A stretch of 64,000 nucleotides of DNA, from assembly GCA_046705265.1 (NCBI GenBank), contig JBJKQL010000136.1:1-64000 (forward strand), read 5' to 3'. Numbering within the stretch: position 1 is the first letter of the stretch; the number at the start of each line of letters is the position of its first letter. This document shows, one piece after another, positions 26,613-35,164 of this stretch. A model generated the notes under the pieces. That model did not search any database. It saw only the letters and a list, made by a program, of their open reading frames with translations, and was not told the origin of the DNA. A program made the position numbers and the translations under genes. The DNA is from JAJYTL01 sp046705265. GTDB lineage: Bacteria > Pseudomonadota > Alphaproteobacteria > Ferrovibrionales > Ferrovibrionaceae.

Positions 26613-29600
26613 TCACATCGAGAAATAGCGGGCTGCTGGATGATGCACGACCAGGGCGGAGGTCGATTGTTCCGGCTCCAGCATGAACTCCTCTGATAAG
26701 GAGACGCCGATGCGCTCAGCGCCGAGGAGTTTCAGGAGCTTCGTCTGATCCTCGAGATTGGGGCAAGCAGGATAGCCGAAGGAATAACGCGAGCCGCGAT
26801 AGCCCTGCTTGACCAGCGCCGCCATCTCGCGCGCGTCCTCATGGCCGAAGCCAAGCTCATCACGAATACGCTTGTGGACGTATTCGGCCAGCGCCTCTGC
26901 CATCTCCACCGAAACGCCGTGAAGATAAAGATAGTCCTGATAACGGTTCTCTTGGAACCACATTTGCGCCATTTCCGTAGCGCGCGGGCCGACCGTGACC
27001 ACTTGTAGCCCGATGACGTCACGCTCGTGCGCGCTCACGTCGCGAAAGAAATCGGTGATCGAGATGCCGCTGGGTTTGTTCTGCCGCGGCAGGGTGAAGC
27101 GGGCAAGCTCGGTCTTGCCGTCTTCCGCGAAGAGGATGAGATCGTTTCCTTCCGCGGCCGCGCGCCAATAGCCGTAAGCCGCCTTAGGCTCGAGGATCGT
27201 CTCGGCGAGGCAGGTATCAAGGATGCGCCTCAGTACCGGCCGCAATTCACGCTCGGCAAAGGCGCGAAACTCCTCGCGGCTCCGCCCCGCCTTGCGAAAG
27301 CCCCAATGAAACTGGAACAGCATGGTCTCGTTGAGGAAGGGAACAAGTGCGCGCGGGTCGATGCGTTCGATCAGCCGAGAGCCAAAGAACGGCGGTATCG
27401 GAACCGGAACCTTCGCTGTGATGTCTTCGCGCCGGAGCTTGAGTTCTTCGTAATCGAGCGGCCGTAACGCCGGCTCCGCGGTTGCAGCCACCGCGGGTTG
27501 GCCGAGGCGTTTCCGGCTGCGCGGCCCGACCGCTCGTTTTGCTGTCTGTTCGGCCGCGTAATCGACGAAGGCTCCTTCGGTTACTTTGTCCATCAGGTGA
27601 AGCCCGGCAAAGGCATCCTTGGCATAGGCAACAGGGCCGGTCGCGTACGTGTTCTGACAATCCTCCTCGACATAGCGGCGGGTCAGCGCCGCACCGCCGA
27701 GGATGACCGGAATCGAAAGGCCGAGGTTGCTCATTTCGGCTAGATTTTCCCGCATCACGACCGTCGACTTGACGAGCAGTCCCGACATGCCGACGGCATC
27801 CGCCCGGTGTTCGTCCACTGCCTTCAGGATCGAGGTCAAAGGTTGCTTGATGCCAAGATTGACGACCCGGTACCCGTTGTTGGTGAGAATGATGTCGACT
27901 AGGTTCTTGCCGATATCGTGTACGTCGCCCTTGACGGTAGCGAGCACTATGGTGCCTTTTTCCTTGCCCGCGATCTTTTCCATATGGGGCTCAAGGTATG
28001 CGACCGCGGCCTTCATGGTTTCGGCCGATTGCAGCACGAAGGGGAGCTGCATCTTCCCGCTGCCGAAAAGCTCACCCACCACCTTCATGCCGTCGAGCAA
28101 GTGGATGTTGATGATGTCGAGCGGGGGATAACGCCTCATCGCCTCGGCGAGATCGTCCTCGAGCCCTTGGCGGTCGCCGTCAATGATCCGTTGCTTGAGG
28201 CGTTCTTCCACAGTTTCGGGCTTGGTCTGCTTCTTTTTCAAGCCGCTGGTGCGATCCTCGAACAGCGCGATGAAGGCGGAAAGGGGGTCGTAACCGTTGG
28301 CGCGGCGATCGAAGATCAGGTCCTCTGCCGCCTTCACCTCCTCAGCGGGGATCTGATGCAAGGGGAGAATGCCGCCGGTATGGACAATGGCACCAGTCAA
28401 GCCCCGCTTCAGCGCGTGATCGAGAAAAACCGAATTCAAGACGCGCCGTGCCGCCGCCTTCAGTCCAAAGGAAATATTGCTGAGGCCGAGAATGATCTGG
28501 CACTCCGGCATTTCACGCGAGAGTGACCCGATGCCTTCCAGCGTCCACAAGCCGAGCTTGCGGTCCTCGTCGTTTCCGGTGCAGATGGTAAAAGTCAGAG
28601 GGTCGAAGAGAAGATCCTCAGGCGGCAGCTTGTGGCGCTTGGTCGCGACGTCATAAAGCCGCCGTGCGATTGCGACTTTGCGCTCGACCTCTTTTGCCAT
28701 GCCCGATTCATCGATGGTGAGGGCGATTACCGCGGCGCCGAATTTCCGCGCCAGATCGAGTCGCATGTCGGCGGGCGTCTCGCCATCCTCGAAGTTGATC
28801 GAGTTCAGGATCGGCTTGCCGCCGTAGAGTTTCATCGCGGCTTCGAGCACGGGGTATTCGGTCGAATCGAGCACCAAAGGCACGCTGATCGTGCCACGCA
28901 TCCGGCTCACCATCTCGCCCATCTCCGCGGCTTCGTTCCGGCCAACGAAGGCAGTGCAGACATCGATCGCATGGCTGCCATCCGCCACCTGCTCGCGGCC
29001 GATGGCGACGCAGCCATCCCAGTCGGCGGCGGCTTGCAGCTCGCGGAAGCGGCGCGAGCCGTTGGCATTGCAGCGTTCGCCGATGGCGAGATAGGCATTC
29101 TCCTGGCGCAAGGGAACTTGCGTGTAAAGCGAAGCAATGGCGGGAACCCAATGCCCGCTGCGCTTCTTCGGCGTCGGGCGGACTTGGCCCACATGTCGCA
29201 ACATGGCGTCGAGTGCCGTGATGTGAAGGCTGGTCGTGCCGCAGCAGCCGCCGATCATGTTGACGCCGTCGTCGCGCACGAAGCGCTCCATCCATTTTGC
29301 CATTTGTTCTGGGGTCAACGGATAGCGGGTCTTGCCGTCGATGAGTTCCGGCAGTCCGGCATTGGGCTGAACGGTGATCGGTCCTTCCCAGTTTTCCGCG
29401 AGCCAATGAACATGCTCGGCCATCTCTTGAGGCCCAGTGGCGCAGTTCAAGCCCATCGCCGGCACGTCGAGCGCGCGGATCACGGTGGCAGCGGCGGCGA
29501 TCTCGGTGCCGACCAGGAGCGCGCCTGTGGTCTCGACCGTAACCTGGACGATGATCGGCACGTCTTCACGCCCAGCCTCGCGACGTGCGATGCGGGCAGC

Positions 29601-30110
29601 ATTCACCGCAGCCTTGATTTGCAAGGGATCCTGGCAGGTTTCTATCAGAAAACCGTCGATGCCGCCGGCGAGAAGGCCGCGGCATTGCTCGGCGATCGCG
29701 GTCTCCAGCGTGTCGTAATCGATATGGCCGAGGCTCGGCAGCCGGGTGCCGGGGCCGACCGAGCCGAGGACGAAGCGCGGGCGACCATCCGTGAAGGCCT
29801 CGATCGCCTCGCGTGCGATCTCGCCTGCACGCTTGTTAAGGGCAAAGGCCTCGGCCGAGAGGCCAAACTCACCCAAGGTAATTGGGCTGCCGCCGAAGCT
29901 GTTGGTCTCGATAACGTCGGCGCCCGCTTCGAGATAGCCCGTATGGATGTCGCGGATCAGATCGGGGCGCGAGCGATTCAAAATCTCGCTGCAATTCTCC
30001 TGGCCAAGATAGTCGCGTTCGACATCAAGGTCGGCGATCTGTAGCCGGCTGCCCATGGCGCCGTCGCAGAGAAGGACTTTGGTCTCAAGGTGCTCGATCA
30101 AGGTACTCAT
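26613..30110 (-). CDS. metH: Cobalamin-dependent methionine synthase
   Basis: Methylates homocysteine with methyl-tetrahydrofolate through cobalamin. All four modules are in order. The homocysteine-binding domain has zinc cysteines in NCATG (C223) and GGCCGTT (about C288-289). The pterin-binding domain includes AIGERCNANGS, the cap and B12 domain has DVHDIGKNL (His731), and the AdoMet reactivation domain ends SFGYPACPNLEDQ. The 1165-residue length is close to the single-polypeptide norm. Its start overlaps the metF stop by four bases (ATGA), so the two are coupled; the ArsR-methyltransferase gene precedes them. Confidence 0.96.
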   Translation of the reverse strand: MSTLIEHLETKVLLCDGAMGSRLQIADLDVERDYLGQENCSEILNRSRPDLIRDIHTGYLEAGADVIETNSFGGSPITLGEFGLSAEAFALNKRAGEIAREAIEAFTDGRPRFVLGSVGPGTRLPSLGHIDYDTLETAIAEQCRGLLAGGIDGFLIETCQDPLQIKAAVNAARIARREAGREDVPIIVQVTVETTGALLVGTEIAAAATVIRALDVPAMGLNCATGPQEMAEHVHWLAENWEGPITVQPNAGLPELIDGKTRYPLTPEQMAKWMERFVRDDGVNMIGGCCGTTSLHITALDAMLRHVGQVRPTPKKRSGHWVPAIASLYTQVPLRQENAYLAIGERCNANGSRRFRELQAAADWDGCVAIGREQVADGSHAIDVCTAFVGRNEAAEMGEMVSRMRGTISVPLVLDSTEYPVLEAAMKLYGGKPILNSINFEDGETPADMRLDLARKFGAAVIALTIDESGMAKEVERKVAIARRLYDVATKRHKLPPEDLLFDPLTFTICTGNDEDRKLGLWTLEGIGSLSREMPECQIILGLSNISFGLKAAARRVLNSVFLDHALKRGLTGAIVHTGGILPLHQIPAEEVKAAEDLIFDRRANGYDPLSAFIALFEDRTSGLKKKQTKPETVEERLKQRIIDGDRQGLEDDLAEAMRRYPPLDIINIHLLDGMKVVGELFGSGKMQLPFVLQSAETMKAAVAYLEPHMEKIAGKEKGTIVLATVKGDVHDIGKNLVDIILTNNGYRVVNLGIKQPLTSILKAVDEHRADAVGMSGLLVKSTVVMRENLAEMSNLGLSIPVILGGAALTRRYVEEDCQNTYATGPVAYAKDAFAGLHLMDKVTEGAFVDYAAEQTAKRAVGPRSRKRLGQPAVAATAEPALRPLDYEELKLRREDITAKVPVPIPPFFGSRLIERIDPRALVPFLNETMLFQFHWGFRKAGRSREEFRAFAERELRPVLRRILDTCLAETILEPKAAYGYWRAAAEGNDLILFAEDGKTELARFTLPRQNKPSGISITDFFRDVSAHERDVIGLQVVTVGPRATEMAQMWFQENRYQDYLYLHGVSVEMAEALAEYVHKRIRDELGFGHEDAREMAALVKQGYRGSRYSFGYPACPNLEDQTKLLKLLGAERIGVSLSEEFMLEPEQSTSALVVHHPAARYFSM

Positions 30111-31036
30111 GATTTCCCCAATTTTCCCACGCTGTTGGCGCGACGGTCAGCGTCCGCGATGGAACGCATGGGGCGCAAACCAAGGACGTGGCAAATGGCG
30201 TAGGCAAGGTCGGCGCGGTTTAGCGTATAAAAGTGGAATTCCCGCACCCCTGCCGCCATCAATGCCTGACATTGTTCGGCGGCGACGGTCGCGGCGACCA
30301 GCTTGCGGGTCTCCGGGTCCCGGTCCAGGCCCTCGAAGAGATAGGCGAGGCGGGGCGGTACGGTGGCGCCGCAAAGGGAACTGAACTTGAGAAGCTGGGC
30401 ATAATTGGTCACAGGTAAAATTCCGGGCACAATCGGCACCGTGATACCGGTGGCGCGGACCCGCTCGACGAAGCGAAAATAGACTTCGGGCTCGAAGAAA
30501 TATTGTGTAATCGCCCGTGTCGCCCCGGCATCGATCTTGCGCTTCAGGTTGTCGAGATCGGCTTTTGGAGATAGCGCCTCAGGATGGGTTTCGGGATACG
30601 CAGCGACGCTGATCTCGAAATTGGCAACTTGGCGCAGGCCCCGCACCAGATCGGCGGCGTAGGCGTAGCCCTGGGAGTGCGATCGATAGGGCTGGTCGGC
30701 CGCATCGCCGCGGAGTGCCACGATATGGCGAATGCCGATCTGCCAGTAGCGGCGGGCGATCTCGTCCACTTCGGTGCGGCTTGCCTCGACGCAAGTAAGA
30801 TGCGCGGCGGGTTCTAGATTGGTCTCTTTGCGAATACGAAGAAGGGTCGCGTGGGTGCGCTCGCGCGTCGAGCCGCCAGCGCCATAGGTGACCGAGACGA
30901 AGCGCGGGTTGAGTGGCTCCAGCCGTTCGATCGCCTGCCAGAGGCGGATTTCCATTTCCGGGGTTTTCGGTGGAAAGAATTCGAAAGAAACCTGGATTTC
31001 CGACCGTGCGCTCGAAGGCGAGGAAGAGGCGGTCAT
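30107..31036 (-). CDS. metF: 5,10-methylenetetrahydrofolate reductase
   Basis: FAD-dependent reductase that makes methyl-tetrahydrofolate for MetH. It has 309 residues with the TIM-barrel family segments EFFPPKTPEME, VSVTYGAGGSTRERT, and ITQYFFEPEVYFRFVERVR. The stop overlaps metH and the start overlaps the ArsR-methyltransferase stop by four bases, giving a three-gene operon. The trio forms a one-carbon/methionine regulatory and biosynthetic unit. Confidence 0.95.
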   Translation of the reverse strand: MTASSSPSSARSEIQVSFEFFPPKTPEMEIRLWQAIERLEPLNPRFVSVTYGAGGSTRERTHATLLRIRKETNLEPAAHLTCVEASRTEVDEIARRYWQIGIRHIVALRGDAADQPYRSHSQGYAYAADLVRGLRQVANFEISVAAYPETHPEALSPKADLDNLKRKIDAGATRAITQYFFEPEVYFRFVERVRATGITVPIVPGILPVTNYAQLLKFSSLCGATVPPRLAYLFEGLDRDPETRKLVAATVAAEQCQALMAAGVREFHFYTLNRADLAYAICHVLGLRPMRSIADADRRANSVGKLGKS

Positions 31037-32001
31037 GAAGCCTCCGGGAGGCTTCGTTCCGCAGTCCAGATGCCAACCGTCAAGGGATCCCCTTCAAGGC
31101 GGCGCATTGCCCCTGCCTTGAGCCCGGCCATCTCAAACCACCCCCTTACCTCGCGGTCATCAAAGCCGAGCCGGCGGTGGGCGTGGTCGGCGCGCAGGAA
31201 TTCGATCTCATGGGGCAGAAAGTCGACAATGGCGACACGACCTCGGGGCCGAAGCACGCGTGCCGCCTCGGCGACCGCCGTCGCCGGATCGTCGGCAAAA
31301 TGCAGGACTTGATGAAACAGAACGAGATCAATGGCATCCGGCCCGTAGGGCAGATGGTACATGTCGCCGAGACGGACTTGGCAATGGTTGATCCCGGCCC
31401 GTTCCAGATTGGCGCGGGCAAAAGCCAGCATCTCGCGGCTCAGATCGATGCCCACACCGTGACGGATTCGGGGTGCAAAGAACTCGAGCATACGGCCCGT
31501 ACCGGTCCCGACGTCGAGCAGGTCGTCGATCTTTCCCGTTTCGAGCCCAGCACCGGTGGGCGCGCCGGTAAGTTCAAGAAGTGCCGCTTCGACTGCCGCC
31601 TCAGGCACATAGAGCGAACGGATCTGGTTCCAACGCGAGGCATTGGCGCGGAAATAAGCCGCTGCGGCCGTTGCCCGAGCCTGTTTCACTGCTTGCAACC
31701 GTTCGAAATCGCGGGCGCGATCGAGCCCATCGCTCGGGATCAACGCGACCAAGGTTTTCGCAAGGCTTGCTGATGGGCCATTGTCCACCAAGCGGTAGAA
31801 CACCCACGCGCCCTCGCGGAAGCGTTCGAGCAGGCCCGCGTCGCACATCACCTTGAGATGGCGCGAGACCCGAGGTTGACTTTGCCCGAGCATCTGTGTC
31901 AATTCGCTCACCGTAAATTCGCCGCCTGCGCAAAGGGCAAGAAGCCTAAGCCTAGTCGGCTCCGCTGCCGCGCGCAGTCCGCTAAGAAGACGTTGCACCA
32001 T
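31033..32001 (-). CDS. ArsR-family regulator fused to a SAM-dependent methyltransferase
   Basis: A 322-residue fusion. Residues 1-85 are a winged-helix ArsR domain (TRLRLLALCAGGEFTVSELTQMLGQSQPRVSRHLKVM). Residues about 130-300 are a class I methyltransferase with the AdoMet motif LLDVGTGTGRMLEF and post-motif VLFHQVLHFADDP. It begins the operon with metF and metH. The ArsR part and operon suggest SahR-like control by S-adenosylhomocysteine or S-adenosylmethionine, with the methyltransferase fold possibly used as a ligand sensor. Enzymatic activity is not shown. Confidence 0.88.
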   Translation of the reverse strand: MVQRLLSGLRAAAEPTRLRLLALCAGGEFTVSELTQMLGQSQPRVSRHLKVMCDAGLLERFREGAWVFYRLVDNGPSASLAKTLVALIPSDGLDRARDFERLQAVKQARATAAAAYFRANASRWNQIRSLYVPEAAVEAALLELTGAPTGAGLETGKIDDLLDVGTGTGRMLEFFAPRIRHGVGIDLSREMLAFARANLERAGINHCQVRLGDMYHLPYGPDAIDLVLFHQVLHFADDPATAVAEAARVLRPRGRVAIVDFLPHEIEFLRADHAHRRLGFDDREVRGWFEMAGLKAGAMRRLEGDPLTVGIWTAERSLPEAS

Positions 32002-32315
32002 CGCCTCTCCCTCTTAATCAGATATATAAACATATCTTTATTTATGTCTAGTAAATCTCTAATGCTACGGCGAGCAGGCGCATCCGGAGGAGATTCTAAG
32101 GAATTGATATTTATTGATAATTTTACTTGTTCCGACTTTGTACGGACGCCCCACCTGGGTTGGGCGGACGACAAACTCTCAAGCGCCGGACATTCGATCC
32201 CGCGCAGACACAGCGAGGTCACTGTCGCTCAGCTAGTTGCCGCGCCAGAATTGGCCGCCGGGACGGAAAGTGACGTCTACTCTGGGCATCGGCTGCATAA
32301 AATGGGAGTCCGGCT
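32002..32315. other. Divergent promoter region of the metF operon
   Basis: A 314-base divergent region between the metF-metH operon (minus) and an MlaC-like gene (plus). It is AT-rich near 32011-32150, with an 18-bp operator-like repeat at 32020-32037. No gene or further repeat is seen. Confidence 0.5.
32020..32037. promoter_or_regulatory. Candidate ArsR/SahR-type operator
   Basis: AGATATATAAACATATCT carries 6-bp inverted arms (AGATAT and ATATCT) 19 bases from the ArsR fusion start. A second overlapping 5-bp inverted repeat, ATAAA-N6-TTTAT, lies at 32026-32041. AT-rich palindromes of this kind are usual ArsR-family operators. Autoregulation of the metF-metH operon is inferred. Confidence 0.5.
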
Positions 32316-32927
32316 ATGATTGACCGCCGTGCGATCCTCTTAACCCTGCTGACGGGCCCGTTGTTTCCGATTGCGGCGCGGGCCGCAACGCCTGGGGCCG
32401 ACGCTTTTATCAGCAATCTTGCCGATCAGGCGTTGCAGACCCTCGGCAATAAGTCCTTGAGCGTTACGGCGCGGGACGCAAAATTCCGCCAGCTGTTTCT
32501 TGCCAACTTCGCGGTGCAGCACATCAGCCGCTTCGTGCTTGGCCGATACTGGCGCCAAGCCACACCGGCCGAGCAGCGCGAGTACGTTCAGCTGTTTACC
32601 AAGTATATCATTGCGGTCTATGTCAATCGCTTAACCCAATATTCCGGCCTCAAGGTCAAAGTCGTTGGAACCCGCCGTGGGCCAAACGGAGGCGTTCTGG
32701 TGGAGACCAGGGTCATGCGGCCGGGGGCGCCAAAACCAGCGCAAGTGGCATGGCGCCTTGAAGGGGGGCCTGGTGCCTATAAGGTTGTCGACGTCGCCAT
32801 TGAAGGGGTCAGTATGGCTATAACCGAGCGCCAAGAATTCGGTTCGGTAATCGCGAACAACGGCGGCAATGTGAACGCGCTGCTTGCGGCCTTGCGCCAT
32901 CGTATCGACGCGAGCGCACAAAACTGA
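32316..32927 (+). CDS. MlaC-like phospholipid-binding protein
   Basis: Periplasmic protein of the MlaC/Ttg2D family that shuttles phospholipid for the Mla transport system. It has 203 residues. A twin-arginine-free signal peptide (AILLTLLTGPLFPIAARA) is followed by the family core: FRQLFLANFAVQHISRFVLGRYWR, YVQLFTKYI, and a C-terminal helix rich in DVAIEGVSMAITERQEF. The MlaA, MlaE and MlaF genes are not nearby, so it stands alone next to the flagellar operon. GGAG lies upstream of ATG 32316. Confidence 0.8.
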   Translation: MIDRRAILLTLLTGPLFPIAARAATPGADAFISNLADQALQTLGNKSLSVTARDAKFRQLFLANFAVQHISRFVLGRYWRQATPAEQREYVQLFTKYIIAVYVNRLTQYSGLKVKVVGTRRGPNGGVLVETRVMRPGAPKPAQVAWRLEGGPGAYKVVDVAIEGVSMAITERQEFGSVIANNGGNVNALLAALRHRIDASAQN

Positions 32928-33102
32928 TCCCCCCACAACCGCCGTTGGTGCTGCATGGTCGGCCGAAAAATCAACGGGCGAGGAGGATGAGCCACGCCAC
33001 CTGCTGCACCTGCCTCACCGTGCGTCGATGTCGCTTTGGGGGCGGACCATAACAAGGCCGGGACCGCCATTTCCGCATGGCTTAACTGTTCCTTAAGGCT
33101 GA

Positions 33103-33121
33103 GGCGGCAAAACTTGCCGCC
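33103..33121. promoter_or_regulatory. FlbD-type (ftr-like) palindrome before the fliO operon
   Basis: GGCGGCAAAACTTGCCGCC is an 8-bp perfect stem around AAC. It matches the CGGCA-N5-TGCCG pattern seen upstream of other flagellar genes here, and ends 12 bases before the first flagellar start codon. No clear sigma-54 element is seen. It could act as repressor site or RNA hairpin. Confidence 0.45.
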
Positions 33122-33132
33122 AGGAAGCAGCC

Positions 33133-33303
33133 ATGGAACAAATTTTCCGCATCGCCCTTGATCGCGATCTGCCCGTCGCCGAGGAGACCCATCCTGCGGC
33201 TCTGCTTTCTGCCCTGGCGGTGGAAAGCCCGATCCCCGTCGCCGCGCTCGTTGTTGTCAGTGAAATACTGGCGTGCCTCTATCGGCAAAAGTCAGGGGAT
33301 TGA
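33133..33303 (+). CDS. Mini FlhB C-terminal-like protein
   Basis: A 56-residue protein behind AGGAAG. Its sequence follows the C-terminal end of FlhB/YscU export-gate proteins: IFRIALDRDLPVAEETHPA, then PIPVAALVVVSEILACLYR. The NPTH self-cleavage region and the transmembrane part of FlhB are absent. Short FlhB-C-like proteins of this type occur in other flagellated bacteria, but this one is especially short. It may interact with the flagellar export apparatus or with FliO/FliP, whose genes follow. Its role is not known. Confidence 0.6.
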   Translation: MEQIFRIALDRDLPVAEETHPAALLSALAVESPIPVAALVVVSEILACLYRQKSGD

Positions 33304-33320
33304 GGGAAGGGGTCACCGCC

Positions 33321-33635
33321 ATGAACACGCCGACGAGCAATCAAAACGAGACCCCGGATATGGCTACGGAGCTTGGCCGTATTGAAGGCGAGATCGCTAT
33401 CGCGCGCCGGTTGGTCGATACCCAGCAATTGCCGGACGTCTCCGGGCTCTTACCGCGCATCAGCGAAGTCTGCCACATCCTTGCCGACTTGCCCCGGGCG
33501 GAAGCGCATGCCCACCTTGAAACCATTCGCCGCCTCATCGTTTCGCTCGATGGCTTGGCGACAAGGTTAACCGAAAATCAGAACGCCCTTCGTGAACAGC
33601 ATTCCACCACTGGACACCCATCCGAACATCCATGA
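33321..33635 (+). CDS. Helical hypothetical protein in the fliO operon
   Basis: A 104-residue protein predicted to be mostly helical (ELGRIEGEIAIARRLVDTQ, ARLTENQN region). ATG 33321 is preceded by GGAAGG; the frame is also open to 33273. I recognise no family. It sits between the FlhB-C-like gene and fliO, and overlaps fliO by four bases, so it is probably flagellar (assembly or chaperone). The coiled helical profile resembles FlgN/FliT-type chaperones in size only. Confidence 0.5.
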   Translation: MNTPTSNQNETPDMATELGRIEGEIAIARRLVDTQQLPDVSGLLPRISEVCHILADLPRAEAHAHLETIRRLIVSLDGLATRLTENQNALREQHSTTGHPSEHP

Positions 33636-33928
33636 GCGTTGTAGTTTATCTGCGATTCGCGGCTGCTCTCGCCATTGTTTTGGCATTGATCGGCGCTCTG
33701 GCCTGGGCTGCGCGCCGGTTTGGTCTATCGCCTCGGGCGACCGGGGCGGGGCGGGAGAAGCGACTCCAGATCATGGAGGTGGTGTCCGTCGACGCCCGCC
33801 GCCGTTTGGTTCTGGTCCGTCGCGATCAGGTCGAGCACCTTCTTCTTCTCGGTCACGCCCAGGACGTGGTCGTCGAGCGCAACATTTCCCGTGCACCCGT
33901 TTCCGCGGGTGAGGCGGTAAAGCCATGA
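33632..33928 (+). CDS. fliO: Flagellar biosynthesis protein FliO
   Basis: A 98-residue single-pass membrane protein with a short N-terminal helix (FAAALAIVLALIGALAWAA) and a small cytoplasmic FliO domain (LQIMEVVSVDARRRLVLVRR, LLLLGHAQDVVVE). It stabilises FliP assembly. It overlaps both neighbours, and its stop overlaps the fliP start by four bases. Confidence 0.85.
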   Translation: MSVVVYLRFAAALAIVLALIGALAWAARRFGLSPRATGAGREKRLQIMEVVSVDARRRLVLVRRDQVEHLLLLGHAQDVVVERNISRAPVSAGEAVKP

Positions 33929-34674
33929 CGCGGCACCGGCTCGAACTGATGCTTGGCCTCGGCTTCGGGATAGCCGTCGCTTTTTTTGCGCTGCCAGCCG
34001 CAGCGCAGACCTTCTCCGTAAATCTTGGTCAAAGTGGCACGTTTACCGGCCGTATCGTGCAACTGATCGCGCTTCTGACGGTACTGTCGCTTGCACCTTC
34101 GATCCTTGTGGTAATGACCTCCTTTACCCGGATCATCGTCGTCTTATCGCTGCTCCGGAGTGCCCTCGGCACCCAATCGGCGCCGCCGAACACCGTTCTC
34201 GTCAGTCTCGCTCTGTTTCTCACTTTCTTCATCATGCAACCGACCTTGCAGCGCTCGTACGACAATGGCATCCGGCCGATGATTGAGAATCAGATTAACG
34301 ACAAGACTGCCTTTGAGCGTTCCGTCGCACCGTTGCACCAGTTCATGATGGAGCATGTGCGCCGATCCGACCTCGATCTCTTCATGAGCATGGGCAAGGT
34401 CGCACCTGTCGCGAACCCGGCGGCAGTGCCGCTTCGCGTGCTCATCCCGGCCTTTCTGGTCGGTGAGTTGAAACGCGCCTTTGAAATCGGGTTTCTTCTC
34501 TACGTGCCCTTCGTCATCATTGATATGGTGGTGGCCTCACTCCTGATGGCGATGGGCATGATGATGATCCCACCAGTGATGGTCTCATTGCCCTTCAAAC
34601 TCATCTTCTTCGTGCTCGTCGATGGCTGGAGCCTAGTAGCCAGTTCTTTGGTGCGAAGCTTCGGCGCCGGATAG
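33925..34674 (+). CDS. fliP: Flagellar export gate protein FliP
   Basis: Core gate protein of the flagellar type III export apparatus, 249 residues. A signal-like N-terminus is followed by four membrane helices, with the family segments PSILVVMTSFTRIIVVLSLL, PPNTVLVSLALFLTFFIM and GMMMIPPVMVSLPFKLIFFV. It is the final gene of this short operon. fliQ, fliR and flhB are not adjacent. Confidence 0.93.
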   Translation: MTRHRLELMLGLGFGIAVAFFALPAAAQTFSVNLGQSGTFTGRIVQLIALLTVLSLAPSILVVMTSFTRIIVVLSLLRSALGTQSAPPNTVLVSLALFLTFFIMQPTLQRSYDNGIRPMIENQINDKTAFERSVAPLHQFMMEHVRRSDLDLFMSMGKVAPVANPAAVPLRVLIPAFLVGELKRAFEIGFLLYVPFVIIDMVVASLLMAMGMMMIPPVMVSLPFKLIFFVLVDGWSLVASSLVRSFGAG

Positions 34675-35164
34675 CATTTTCAGGCAATCTCAATCGCGAG
34701 CGGGCTTGCTCGGGGGTGAACTCTCTCTTCACCACGCGGGCTGCGAAAGGTAGGCGGGGAAGGGCGCGTGCCTGTTGGCACAATCGACGGGAGGTGATGG
34801 TCTGGGCGGTGGAGGCCAAGCCGTTTCTTGCCGGTCCAGGGCGCAATGTTCAGCGATCAGAAGGATGCATGGGTGACGGCGGCGTGGCGATGTATCGCCG
34901 GGCTCGTCGCGGACCGGAACAGGTTTGTCATTGGTTCTTATCGATCGTGGTTGTTGCAGGAGAGGTCAAGCCGACGACGCAGTCATCGAGGAGGGTTGGA
35001 CTCCTCTTGTCAAGTCGCAGGCGGGCCATGTCGTATCGCCTCCTCCCGGTGGTTCCTCGCTCGCGAAGATAGTGCGTTTCAAAAAATGCCCTGCTTTTCT
35101 TTGCGGGGTGGGCGCGAGGGCATCGTGTAGTGCCGCTTGAAGGCAGGACGTCGCCTTTGCTTCG
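34675..35164 (+). other. Intergenic stretch between fliP and a TPR gene
   Basis: This 490-base gap contains short plus-strand open frames with arginine- and serine-rich, low-quality translations; I do not accept them as genes. No promoter of the sigma-54 type, strong terminator, repeat or RNA gene was found. A weak stem (CGAGC-GGGCTT-GCTCG) follows fliP. Confidence 0.4.

Noticed and set aside
34716..35140. Several overlapping plus-strand open frames between fliP and the TPR gene
   Set aside because: Arginine- and serine-rich translations in competing frames with no motifs; no sign of a real gene or mobile element.
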